Origin: Bernardetia sp963719525
Lineage (GTDB): Bacteria > Bacteroidota > Bacteroidia > Cytophagales > Bernardetiaceae
NCBI GenBank assembly: GCA_963719525.1
Contig: CAVRCG010000004.1
Span: 186,001-250,000 of the forward strand
Direction of reading: 5' to 3'
Length of the DNA: 64,000 nucleotides
The notes beneath the pieces were generated by a model. That model was not told where the DNA came from. It saw nothing but the letters and a program-made list of their open reading frames with translations, and did no database searches. Positions 49,753 through 58,054 of the stretch are shown piece after piece (position 1 is the first letter of the stretch; each line of letters starts with the position of its first letter). Both the position numbers and the translations under genes were made by a program.

Positions 49753-50781
49753 ATGTATTTTAAATCTAATCAAAAAAAAACTATCATCTTGCAAAAAAAC
49801 AAACTTACATCAAAACGCATTCTCGTTACAGGAGGAGCAGGTTTTATCGGCTCAAATCTCTGTGAAAAATTTTTAGCTCAAGATAATAAAGTCGTCTGTC
49901 TGGACAATTTTTCAATGGGAAGAAGAGAAAACATAAAACACCTTTTAACAAATCCTAACTTTACGCTTATTGAAGGCGATATTCGAAAACTAGAAGACTG
50001 TAAAAAAGCTGTTTCTGGTGTAGAATTGATTTTGCATCAAGCTGCACTTGGTTCTGTTCCTCGTTCTATAAATGATCCCATTACCTCTAATGATGTAAAT
50101 ATTTCTGGTTTTGTAAATGTATTAGTTGCTGCAAAAGATGCAGGAATAAAACGTATCGTTTATGCAGCCAGTTCTTCTACCTACGGCGACCATAAAGCAC
50201 TTCCAAAAGTAGAATCAACCATTGGTCGTCCTCTTTCGCCTTATGCCGTAACGAAATATGTAAACGAACTTTATGCAAATGTTTTTTCAGATTTGTATGG
50301 TTTGGAAATTATCGGACTTCGGTATTTTAATGTTTTTGGTAGAAAACAGCGTCCTGATGGTGCTTATGCAGCCGTTATTCCCAAATTTATTGGTCTTTTG
50401 ATGCAGCACAAACAACCTACTATTTTTGGAGATGGAGATTTTTCAAGAGATTTTACATACATAGAAAACGTCTTGCAAGCCAATGAATTAGCTGCCACAA
50501 CAACAAATCCAGAGGCTATAAATCAAGTCTATAATGTAGCTTTTGGAGAGCGTACAACGGTAACAGAAATGTTCGAACTGATGCGTTCACTTCTTAGCAA
50601 GTACGATTCTAAAATTGCTGATGTAAATGCAATTTATGGAGATAATCGTCAGGGAGATATTCCTCATTCATTAGCTTCCATTGAAAAAGCACAGAAACTA
50701 CTTGGTTATTCTCCTCAATATTCCTTCAAAAAAGGACTTACAGAAGCGATTGATTGGTATTGGGAGGAATTGAAAGGGTAG
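49753..50781 (+). CDS. UDP-N-acetylglucosamine 4-epimerase-like SDR (WbpP/TviC type)
   Basis: 342 residues. The extended SDR fold starts with ILVTGGAGFIGSNLCEKF and CLDNFSMGRRENI. The active site has AASSSTYGDHKALPK and the catalytic YAVTK (Tyr-x-x-x-Lys) in SPYAVTKYVNELYANVF. The GLRYFNVFGRKQRPDGAYAAVIPKFI and GDGDFSRDFTYIENV blocks are those of WbpP / TviC-type UDP-hexosamine C4 epimerases. It interconverts UDP-GlcNAc and UDP-GalNAc (or the uronic acids) for a capsule, O-antigen or glycan. Cytosolic. It lies near the nucleotidyltransferase at 46662, from which it is separated by the histidine kinase. Confidence 0.88.
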   Translation: MYFKSNQKKTIILQKNKLTSKRILVTGGAGFIGSNLCEKFLAQDNKVVCLDNFSMGRRENIKHLLTNPNFTLIEGDIRKLEDCKKAVSGVELILHQAALGSVPRSINDPITSNDVNISGFVNVLVAAKDAGIKRIVYAASSSTYGDHKALPKVESTIGRPLSPYAVTKYVNELYANVFSDLYGLEIIGLRYFNVFGRKQRPDGAYAAVIPKFIGLLMQHKQPTIFGDGDFSRDFTYIENVLQANELAATTTNPEAINQVYNVAFGERTTVTEMFELMRSLLSKYDSKIADVNAIYGDNRQGDIPHSLASIEKAQKLLGYSPQYSFKKGLTEAIDWYWEELKG

Positions 50782-50789
50782 TTTATGTT

Positions 50790-51116
50790 CTAAGAGACTT
50801 TAGAGTTTTGAGATTGAGTTTGATTTTTTAGTCTAATTCTAATTTTATCTATTTCGTAACCAGACTGCATACGTAACCAAAATTCAGCATTTATACCCAA
50901 AATAGCTTCTATTTTCACGGCTATTTCTGGAGTAATAGAACGTTTTCCGTTTATGATTTCACTAATTACATTGGGCTGCATGCCTGTTTTTTGTGCAAAA
51001 TCCTTTTGTGTTAGATTCAAATAATCAATTTCATCTTTTAGTATTTCGCCTGGGTGTATGGCATCGCCTGGAGCTTTATCGTTTATTGGTTCTGGTTTGA
51101 ATGTATCTTTATTCAT
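50790..51116 (-). CDS. higA: HigA-type antitoxin (XRE family)
   Basis: 108 residues. A standard HigA: HPGEILKDEIDYLNLTQKDFAQKTGMQPNVISEIINGKRSITPEIAVKIEAILGINAEFWLRMQSGYE holds the HTH and the characteristic final helix. It would bind its own operator and neutralise a HigB ribonuclease. The ATG overlaps the last codons of a HigB-like remnant just upstream, in the usual toxin-first order. With the toxin cut, the antitoxin is an orphan here. Confidence 0.88.
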   Translation of the reverse strand: MNKDTFKPEPINDKAPGDAIHPGEILKDEIDYLNLTQKDFAQKTGMQPNVISEIINGKRSITPEIAVKIEAILGINAEFWLRMQSGYEIDKIRIRLKNQTQSQNSKVS

Positions 51117-51206
51117 AATGCTTTGATATTTCAGTTATTTGAATAATTTCTATTTTGATTTTATCTTCTGAACGTTCCTCTATCTTGAAAAAATATTTCA
51201 ATCCAT
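51109..51206 (-). pseudogene. HigB toxin remnant (C-terminal ~30 residues)
   Basis: The frame reads LKYFFKIEERSEDKIKIEIIQITEISKHYE and stops at 51109, overlapping the HigA start. The IxxISKHY ending just before HigA is typical of RelE/HigB toxins. Upstream of about 51206 the sequence becomes the end of the response-regulator gene, so the N-terminal two-thirds of the toxin has been removed. Confidence 0.65.
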
Positions 51207-51891
51207 CAAAAACACATCATTAGCATCAATAATTTTATTTTTTACGGCATAAATAATTAGTCCTGCTGTATTACGGACACCTGTTTTGATCATCAGATTT
51301 GATTTGTGTGCTTCTACCGTTTTTGTAGAAACAAATAATTTTTCTGCAATTTCTTTGGCTGTATATTGATTACAGATAAGTTTCAAAACATCAATTTCTC
51401 GTTCTGAAAGATCGTCTTTAGAATTGATATTTAATTGAGGTGTATTACTAGAAACTTGCTCTCTGAGTGTCGATATTTGTCCGATTGTAAAAAAATGTCC
51501 TTTTTGATGTACTTCATGAATAATTTTGACAAGTTCTCTTTTATCTGTTTCTTTTGGAATAAAAGCGTGAATTCCCTTTCTTTAGCATCTGTACCCAAAA
51601 ACGAATCTCTGTAATAAGAAGACAAAACAATAATCCGAATGTCTGGATATTTTTTGGTAACAAAATCTATTACTTTTATTCCGTCACCGTTTTTCATTTT
51701 GAGGTCTAGTAGCATTACATGAGGCAGACTATTAGTAGCTTTTAGATTTTTCTAAATCTGCAATTATACTATTTCCACTAAAATAAGATGAACCAATCAA
51801 CAAATTTTTCTGACTGTTCAAAAATTCTGTCATTAGTTCTACGATTAAGTTTGTCGTCATCTACCAAACAAATATTTATATCTTCCTCCAT
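51198..51891 (-). pseudogene. NarL/FixJ-type response regulator with several frameshifts
   Basis: The intended protein can be read across four or more frame changes: MEEDINICLVDDDKL / IVELMTEFLNSQKNLLIGSS / ATNSLPHVMLLDLKMKNGDG with the phospho-Asp in LLDLKM / IRIIVLSSYYRDSF / QMLKKGIHAFIPKETDK / a LuxR-type HTH (SEREIDVLKLICNQYTAKEI...STKTVEAHKSNLM) ending at 51198. Breaks lie near 51855, 51740, 51595 and 51575; two fit an extra G in GGG runs. The linked kinase gene is upstream. Apart from the breaks, all regulator parts are present and conserved, which suggests either recent decay or sequence error. Confidence 0.75.
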
Positions 51892-52021
51892 AGCTTTAAT
51901 ATTGTACTAAGTATAGTATTGAAAAGTCCATTTCTACTTTTCTACTTTGAAAAAATAAATATACTTAATTCTGTTTAGCTATTTACTATCACAAAACTAT
52001 AATTAATTACTCTGTAATGAG

Positions 52022-52793
52022 TTAGATACTCGTATTGTTCTGATTAATAATTTCGTTTGAAGGTCTGTTTTCTAATGCAAAAATAAATGTAGTTCCTTTC
52101 GGACAATTCGTTTTGAAACGATATAAAGTTTGTAACATTTGCATTCGTAGTTCTATGTTTTTCATTCCCAAACCTGTATTGTTTATTTTACTAATTCCTT
52201 TTCCATTATCTCGCATCAAAAAATACAAATGTGTAGAAGTGTGTCTATAAATAATATCAATTTTGGTCGCTTTGTGCGTGTTTTATGATATTACTTATTA
52301 GTTCTTGAAACGTTCTGAAGATATGAAGTTTTTGGTCTTTACTCAAATCAAATTCGTCGTATCCATTATAAAAAATAGATACTTCATAGTTTCTTTTGAG
52401 AGGAGAAATAAAATCAGTTATCAAATCAATAAGCGAAGAATCATTGAGCATAGGAGGACTAAGCTCATGAGAGATATTTCTGGCACTATCGATACTGTTT
52501 GCTAAAAGTTTGTTGAGCTTTTCGTCGTTATTCATAAGCTGAATACGGTGCAATTGTCCGATAATATCGTCGTGCAAGTCGGAGGCGATGCGTTCTCTTT
52601 CTCGCTCCAAAATCTGAACACTATTACTAACTAACTCCTTTTGATGATAGATAATCAAAGAGTTTTTGGCTTCTAATTCGCCTTTTATACGACTGATATA
52701 GGTACTTGAAAGCAGTATGATAAAACCTACCAAGACAAGCAAGACAATTATACTACCTAGTACCCAATAAAACAGATGGACGGATTCGGTCAC
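52022..52793 (-). CDS. HisKA_3-type sensor histidine kinase, frameshifted
   Basis: A GTG start gives a single membrane span (VLGSIIVLLVLVGFIILLSS), a short coiled coil and the HisKA_3 core with phospho-His in RIASDLHDDIIGQLHRIQL. The N-box ELISNIIKHAQ is followed by a frame change near 52270 into ATKIDIIYRHTSTHLYFLMRDNGKGISKINNTGLGMKNI (G-boxes), ending at 52022. Total ~256 residues. It pairs with the LuxR-type regulator directly downstream (same strand, 130-base gap). The start overlaps the upstream membrane-protein gene by 41 bases, indicating translational coupling. Confidence 0.82.
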
Positions 52794-53310
52794 TATTTTT
52801 TATGAAAATTATAAGTGCTACATAATAACTCTGTAAAGCTACTGCCCTCAAAAACCAAATCCAAACAGTCAGTTCTATATCTCCATTTATCAAGAAATTA
52901 GTAGGAATAGATACAATCGTTTCAAAAGAATAAAAAATAAGAATAGTATAAGCTAATAATAATCTTGATGAAGAATATTTTACTCTACCTGCTATTACAA
53001 AATAAATATCTGTCATACTCAACAGCATCAAACTGATACTATAAAATGCTCTGTCGTAAGATTGAAACGATTCTGGATGGTGTCCGATGACAAACTGAAT
53101 TATCATCGGAATACTTGAAAGTAAATAAAAAAGCAAAATTCTATTCCTACTCATTCGATAAAAATAGAATAAGTAGAGATAGAAAATAAATGCGAAACTT
53201 AGAAAAGAAGAAATGGAGAGAAGAAATAGATTAGAATTATCGAATAAAGCATAAAGTTCATTACTAAGTTCCGTGAATGCGATTAATAGAATAGATAGAG
53301 TATTCCCCAT
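52753..53310 (-). CDS. Polytopic membrane protein upstream of the histidine kinase
   Basis: 185 residues with five or six hydrophobic spans (LFLLSISSFLSFAFIFYLYLFYFY, ILLFYLLSSIPMIIQFVIG, SISLMLLSMTDIYFVIAG, LLLAYTILIFYSFETIV, VWIWFLRAVALQSYYVALIIFI). It resembles the 7TM-type sensor region of 7TMR-DISM-like proteins without an identifiable ligand domain. It overlaps the kinase gene by 41 bases in another frame. It may supply sensing for the kinase, or the two may have been one chain before a frame change; the overlap makes separate, coupled genes the simpler reading. Confidence 0.55.
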   Translation of the reverse strand: MGNTLSILLIAFTELSNELYALFDNSNLFLLSISSFLSFAFIFYLYLFYFYRMSRNRILLFYLLSSIPMIIQFVIGHHPESFQSYDRAFYSISLMLLSMTDIYFVIAGRVKYSSSRLLLAYTILIFYSFETIVSIPTNFLINGDIELTVWIWFLRAVALQSYYVALIIFIKNSDRIRPSVLLGTR

Positions 53311-53444
53311 AAAAATAATATCTACTTCTATACTTTATTTGAATTATTATGCCAACACATATTAAAAGTATAGAAACATAAGGAAGCACATACATCAATT
53401 TGATTAAATATTCTGACATATGTATGAAATATAGTTATCAATTT

Positions 53445-54128
53445 TTATACAGTAAAAGGAGGGCATGGTCTAGTTGCATCTGTATAAACCATACCATTAG
53501 GGTCTAGTTTTGCATTTACAGCATTTGGAGTAGGTTTTGAGGCTAGAATTAATTCTACTACATTTCCGTGTTCTTTAGTATCTCTGATAGCGAAGAAAGA
53601 AATAAGACTTTTTACTCCAGTATCAAATATATCACTAAAATCTGTAAAATCTATTTCTATGTACTTCATTATTTCTTTTTTGTTGTCTGTTTGTTCTTGA
53701 AACCACTCTTGCGAATAGAGCATCCAGTTCATTAAGCGTGTCATAGCTTCTTTTTCAGTAATTATATTTGAGCCTTTTCCTTGATTTGTAGTGTCCTGAC
53801 TTGTAGTTGTACTTTGCAGTTCGTCCTCATTTAAGTCTGTATAAAAAAGCATCGCAAAAGCACTCTCTTTTTTTAGATCTTTTGGTCTGGAAGCAGGAGA
53901 GAGAATAAATATAAGTTCGTTGTTCCATACGCCAAGATGGCAATATATTTTGTCTATTTTAGCTCCTTTTTTTTTGAGGTCTAGCCATTGTGTGTAATGC
54001 TGTTTCGGAAATTCAAATCTAGTTCCAGAGGTAAGGTAATAATAGCCAGCAGCAGTATTTCTGACCGAGTTCCAACTAGAAATTGCATGCTGCATATCAG
54101 AAACAGGTAGAGAAATTGTGTTTTTCAT
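53445..54128 (-). CDS. Hypothetical protein (227 aa)
   Basis: I do not recognise this family. It has no signal peptide. The N-terminal half has alternating strand-like segments (TAAGYYYLTSGTRFEFPKQHYTQWLDL; IDKIYCHLGVWNNELIFILSP), then a Thr/Ser/Asp-rich linker (STTTSQDTTNQGKGSN). The C-terminal half has acidic helices (MTRLMNWMLYSQEWFQEQ; IEIDFTDFSDIFDTG). It ends with a Pro/Cys-rich tail. The PHD/NTF2-like strand pattern is too weak for an assignment. It stands alone, with ATG start and a 400-base AT-rich upstream spacer. Confidence 0.55.
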   Translation of the reverse strand: MKNTISLPVSDMQHAISSWNSVRNTAAGYYYLTSGTRFEFPKQHYTQWLDLKKKGAKIDKIYCHLGVWNNELIFILSPASRPKDLKKESAFAMLFYTDLNEDELQSTTTSQDTTNQGKGSNIITEKEAMTRLMNWMLYSQEWFQEQTDNKKEIMKYIEIDFTDFSDIFDTGVKSLISFFAIRDTKEHGNVVELILASKPTPNAVNAKLDPNGMVYTDATRPCPPFTV

Positions 54129-54502
54129 AGTATTATTTTTTTGAAGGGTAATATATTAATTTTATTTTTTAAAAAGGATAGAATAGTTTGATTAGATAAA
54201 TTTGACTTTTAGGTTGAATTAAATAATTAAAAACAGGGAAATACAACACTATTACAAACTTCTCTTAAAATAGGGGGATTTTACTCTCATTACAGAAACG
54301 TAATCAGGAAAGTAAAGAAAGCAGGAGAATTGAATATAATACTGTTTAAGAGAAAGTAGTAATATCAACTATATTTCCCCAAAGTTGATTCCCTATATTG
54401 TTGATTTCCCAGTCTATAATTACGATAAAGGTAGCAGTCTCTATCGTTTTTACTGTTAGGGTTTTTACTAACTTTGGCAAAATAGGGGTTTTTACTAATA
54501 CA
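54129..54502. other. AT-rich spacer with two GGGTTTTTACTAA direct repeats
   Basis: No gene is seen. GGGTTTTTACTAA is repeated at about 54461-54473 and 54485-54497, just before the tRNA terminator. Upstream there are irregular AT-rich words with no clear palindrome. Confidence 0.4.
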
Positions 54503-54535
54503 AAAAAAAGCCTTCTACATTACGTAAAAGCCTTT
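54503..54535 (-). terminator. Terminator of the tRNA-Arg gene
   Basis: On the minus strand CTTTTAC and GTAGAAG form a stem with one G-T pair around GTAAT, followed by GCTTTTTTTT, just downstream of the tRNA 3' end. Confidence 0.6.
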
Positions 54536-54541
54536 TTTGAG

Positions 54542-54613
54542 TAGCTTTGTTAGGAATCGAACCTAAATTTTGAGCGTCGGAAGCTCACGCACTATCCATT
54601 GTACTACAAAGCC
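54542..54613 (-). tRNA. tRNA-Arg (anticodon CCG)
   Basis: 72 bases form a full cloverleaf on the minus strand. Acceptor GGCTTTG/CAAAGCT (first pair G-T), D arm GTAC/GTGC with GG in the loop, anticodon stem TGAGC/GCTCA with loop TTCCGAC (anticodon CCG, reading CGG), T arm TTAGG/CCTAA with loop TTCGATT, discriminator A. CCA is not encoded. Confidence 0.92.
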
Positions 54614-54662
54614 ATTTTTTCTGATTGTATAACAGACTTCCCAGTCTGTTGTAAAAAATATT

Positions 54663-55191
54663 CTACCAATTTCCTGCTGTATCATTAAAGATATCAAACA
54701 CAATTCTGTCCAAAATAATTTCTACTAATTGTTCTTCTACCTGTGAGAGCGTTTGGTTTTGCTCAAAATCTTCAAACTGCGTATAAACTTTATCATCAAA
54801 AGATTGGTCTTCTTCAACAGCATTATAATAAGTAACCTCCATTTTGATTTGCAAACGCTGAATGGTAGCAACCTGCGAACCTCCTTGTGGTGCAACTGGT
54901 ACAACTTCATAGCCTACAATTCGTCCTTCAATTTGCATATCTCCACCTGCTTGTACAAGTCCTAAACGAGTATTTTCGAAGATAAAACTCACGCAATTTT
55001 TCGGTTGCATTAATCGTAATCGTTGGTGGTCCTTGTCCTGCATCATTCAAAATGGGCTGAATAGAAAGCGTTTTGATTTTGGTATAATCAATCGTTCCTC
55101 CATTTAGTTTGAAAAGAGAAGCTCCCGTACAACTTGATACAACTAGTATCAAACTGAAAAATAAGATTTTATTTATATTTTTTATTAGCAT
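54663..55191 (-). CDS. lptE: LptE-like outer-membrane lipoprotein, frameshifted
   Basis: ATG at 55191 gives a lipoprotein signal (FFSLILVVSSCTGASLFKLNGG). The GTIDYTKIKTLSIQPI start and the C-terminal QIEGRIVGYEVVPVAPQ...LQIKMEVTYYN...DFEQNQTLSQVEEQLVEIILDRIVFDIFN are those of the Bacteroidota LptE/lipoprotein family that sits in the LPS export pore with LptD. A frame change near 54985-54990 joins the two frames (TEKLREFY|NTRLGLVQAGGDM). The preceding sigma-54-type gene is its usual upstream neighbour in this phylum, which supports the call. Total ~175 residues. Confidence 0.78.
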
Positions 55192-55208
55192 TTTGTTTAA
55201 TGAATATG

Positions 55209-55271
55209 TTGCTCGTGAGGACACGAGCAACGGTTAAATCAAATCCTTCCATTGCTCGTGTCCTCACGAGC
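55209..55271. repeat. Twin hairpin TTGCTCGTG-CACGAGCAA
   Basis: Two hairpins of the same stem: TTGCTCGTG-AGGA-CACGAGCAA (55210-55231) and TTGCTCGTG-TCCT-CACGAGC (55253-55271). Loops AGGA and TCCT are complementary, so the pair can also fold as one long hairpin. It lies between the sigma-54-type gene and lptE and could modulate read-through. Confidence 0.75.
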
Positions 55272-55356
55272 GATATAAATCTAATTTACAAAATTATCAA
55301 TTTTATTTCAGTCCAGAAATTCAATTAACCATTAATAACTAATCATTAACCATTAT

Positions 55357-56664
55357 TTATTTATCAAGTTCATACTGTTTTATCTTCCTGTAAAGAGTAC
55401 GTTCGGAAATTCCCAAATCTTGCGCTGCGTACTTCCTACGGTTATTGTTCTTGTCTAAGGCTTTAATAATCATTTCTTTTTCCTTTTTTTCTAACGATAA
55501 TGTTTCTTCCTCAATAGGTTCTGGCTCATTTTCTTCTTCTACTTCTTTAGCATATTCGATGGCAGAATTATCTTGCTGGTCTTGATTCTGATTATAATTA
55601 ACTGAATTTGGGTTGGACGGATTAAGATACAAAGGCAAATTTGAGTTTTTGTCTTTATATGAACCTCCATTTTTATCTACGTCATCAAAAAGGTGTTCGT
55701 ATTTCTGCAACATTCCAGTACTTCCCTGTCCTTCCAAAATACTCAAAACGAGTTGCTTTAATTCAGTTACATCTTTACGCATTTCGAACAAAATCTTATA
55801 GAGCAAATCTCGTTCTGAAAAATTTTCTTTCAATTTATCGTTTCCAGAAACAGCAGGTAGAGTATTTGCTCGTGGCGCATTTTTGGGTAAATAACTTTTA
55901 AGTATTTCGGCATCAATATTTCGGTTATCGCCTTCCAAAACAGACATCTGTTCGACTAGATTTTTCAATTGTTGAACATTTCCAGGAAAAGGATAAGAAA
56001 GCAAAATTTGTTTGGCTTCTTCGTCCATAACAATCGGTTTGCTACGATAACGCTCCGAAAAATCGCCTGCAAATTTGCGAAAAAGTAAATCTATATCGTT
56101 TTCTCGTTCTCTCAACGGAGGAACAAAAATAGGAACTGTATTTAATCTATAATACAAATCTTCTCTAAATTTTCCATCTTCTACATCTTGCACCAGACGA
56201 GCATTTGTAGCAGCCACAACTCGTACATCGGTTTTTTGAGGTTTGGAAGAACCAACCTTTATAAATTCTCCATTTTCTAATACTCTCAACAGCATTGCCT
56301 GTGTGTCTAAAGGCATTTCGCCAATTTCATCTAAAAAAATTGTTCCTCCATCGGTTTCTTCAAAATAGCCTTTTCGTGTTCCTGCTGCACCTGTAAAAGA
56401 GCCTTTTTCGTGTCCAAAGAGTTCTGAATTGATTGTTCCTTCAGGAATTGCACCACAATTAATGGCTATAAAAGTAGCGTGTTTGCGAGTACTTAATTGA
56501 TGAATAATTTTAGAAAACGATTCTTTTCCTGTTCCACTTTCGCCTGTAATCAAAACACTCATATCTGTACTAGCCACCTGTGCAGCAACTTTTATGGCGT
56601 GATTAAGCAAAGGAGAATGTCCGATAATTCCGAAACGTAATTTTATGGGTTGAATGTCTATCAT
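55357..56664 (-). CDS. Sigma-54 interaction domain transcription activator
   Basis: 435 residues. There is no receiver domain: the AAA+ module starts near residue 15 with Walker A GESGTGKE, GSFTGA in place of the usual GAFTGA sigma-54 contact loop, Walker B GGTIFLDEIGEMP and RLNTVPIFVPPLRER. The C-terminal ~150 residues include a Gln/Asn-rich linker and a Fis-type HTH (EKEMIIKALDKNNNRRKYAAQDLGISERTLYRKI). It remodels sigma-54 RNA polymerase at its target promoters. Next to lptE in Bacteroidota this gene is conserved, and its targets are not known to me. ATG at 56664. Confidence 0.88.
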   Translation of the reverse strand: MIDIQPIKLRFGIIGHSPLLNHAIKVAAQVASTDMSVLITGESGTGKESFSKIIHQLSTRKHATFIAINCGAIPEGTINSELFGHEKGSFTGAAGTRKGYFEETDGGTIFLDEIGEMPLDTQAMLLRVLENGEFIKVGSSKPQKTDVRVVAATNARLVQDVEDGKFREDLYYRLNTVPIFVPPLRERENDIDLLFRKFAGDFSERYRSKPIVMDEEAKQILLSYPFPGNVQQLKNLVEQMSVLEGDNRNIDAEILKSYLPKNAPRANTLPAVSGNDKLKENFSERDLLYKILFEMRKDVTELKQLVLSILEGQGSTGMLQKYEHLFDDVDKNGGSYKDKNSNLPLYLNPSNPNSVNYNQNQDQQDNSAIEYAKEVEEENEPEPIEEETLSLEKKEKEMIIKALDKNNNRRKYAAQDLGISERTLYRKIKQYELDK

Positions 56665-56695
56665 ATTTTTTCTACAAACCTACTAATTTTAATAA

Positions 56696-56729
56696 AAACC
56701 TATAAGGTTTCCCAAAACCTTATAGGTTT
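56696..56729 (-). terminator. Terminator downstream of the lipid kinase gene
   Basis: AAACCTATAAGGTTT and AAACCTTATAGGTTT form a 15-bp stem with a small loop in the 327-base spacer between the kinase and the sigma-54 activator genes. The rest of that spacer shows no gene. Confidence 0.65.
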
Positions 56730-56991
56730 GGGTTTTCAAAGATAAGAAAAGAAATCATTTGTTGTTTGAAAAACGTGTCAAAAAGGCAGGAAAATAAATT
56801 TAGAAGTAAAAACGAATAAAGTTTAACCACTAAGTTTTGAAATAACAAGAGGAATTAAGTTGCACTAAGCAAACAAGTTTAGAATGCAGATTTTAGAAGG
56901 TAGAAGTAATGAAATATAAAGAAGTTGTTTAAAAATAGGTTTTGTTCATTGTATTGTCCCAATCCCTAATTCCCATTCCCCAATTCCTGCT

Positions 56992-57906
56992 TTATTCAGG
57001 TGTTGCAATTTTTATTTTCTGTTTTTCCATTTCTATATCTAACTTCCGTACTTCTCCACAAAACTCGCCATCTATTTGAAAACTAATAGGAATATCGGTC
57101 TGAATGACTGCTTTTTTGGTTCTTATTATTTCAATAGCTTCGTCTTCAATAGGCAGACTTCCAAACAGGATTTTGAGTATAAGCATTACTTCTAATGTTC
57201 TGAAAATTACGATTTCAAAAATATCATCATCTACTTTCCCTTCTGGATTTACGATTACACCTGTTCCGTATTTGCTAGAATTGGCAATCAAAATAACTTT
57301 TGCTTGTGTTACTATTTCTGTATCTGGTGTAGTGATTCTGGCATTAAATGGCTCTCTAAACTCTCTCAAAGTAGGAATAGCTTGCATAGCATATCCCATT
57401 TTTCCTCTAGCTTGACTCTGCTCGTAGTTTTTGACAAGTTCGGCATTAAGACCCAAATCGCTCAAATGGAAACTTTTCATATTATTAATACAAATACTAT
57501 CTACACTTTTGTAGTTATCTTGTAGAGCAATTTGCAGACATTGTTCCAAATCAATAGGCAAATCCAAATCTTTTGCTAGTCCGTTGGCAGAACCCATAGG
57601 CAAAATTCCAAAAATAATATCTTCATGAAAGAGGGTTTCTACTACAAATTTTATTGTTCCATCTCCTCCTGCAATCAGTATTTTTTTTGGAGTATATTTT
57701 TTGTATAATTTCTTTATTTCTTCATCGTCAGAAGGTTCTGTTTTGTTTCCTGTCGTTTCGTAATAGATGAAACTATGACCTTGTTTTTCTACGTATTCTT
57801 TTATGATATGAAGTTCATCGTCTTTTTCTGTTCCTCCTGCTTGAGGATTTATGATAAGAAGAATAGTATTTTTTTGTGTATTGTTTGTGTTATGTATGTT
57901 GTTCAT
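56992..57906 (-). CDS. Diacylglycerol/lipid kinase family protein (YegS-like)
   Basis: 304 residues. The nucleotide-binding core has LLIINPQAGGTEKD, a KKILIAGGDGTIKFVVETL strand-loop-helix (GGDGT) and GILPMGSANGLAKDLDLP. The C-terminal beta-rich domain has KVILIANSSKYGTGVIVNPEGKVDDDIFEIVIF and the final FQIDGEF segment, all typical of the DAGK/YegS/sphingosine-kinase family. Soluble, membrane-associated; it phosphorylates a lipid alcohol with ATP. The App1-like gene is divergent next to it; the spacer should hold both promoters. Confidence 0.9.
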   Translation of the reverse strand: MNNIHNTNNTQKNTILLIINPQAGGTEKDDELHIIKEYVEKQGHSFIYYETTGNKTEPSDDEEIKKLYKKYTPKKILIAGGDGTIKFVVETLFHEDIIFGILPMGSANGLAKDLDLPIDLEQCLQIALQDNYKSVDSICINNMKSFHLSDLGLNAELVKNYEQSQARGKMGYAMQAIPTLREFREPFNARITTPDTEIVTQAKVILIANSSKYGTGVIVNPEGKVDDDIFEIVIFRTLEVMLILKILFGSLPIEDEAIEIIRTKKAVIQTDIPISFQIDGEFCGEVRKLDIEMEKQKIKIATPE

Positions 57907-58054
57907 GGCTGTTGTTGAAAGTCTAATCTGAATTCGAAGTGATAGACGTATAAGCTAATAATTATATTTTTTGATTCTATCAAAACTAGATTCTTCTTTA
58001 CTTGTTATGAAGTAGAAATTTAATTTTTGAAAGATAACGTATAAAAAAACAAGT

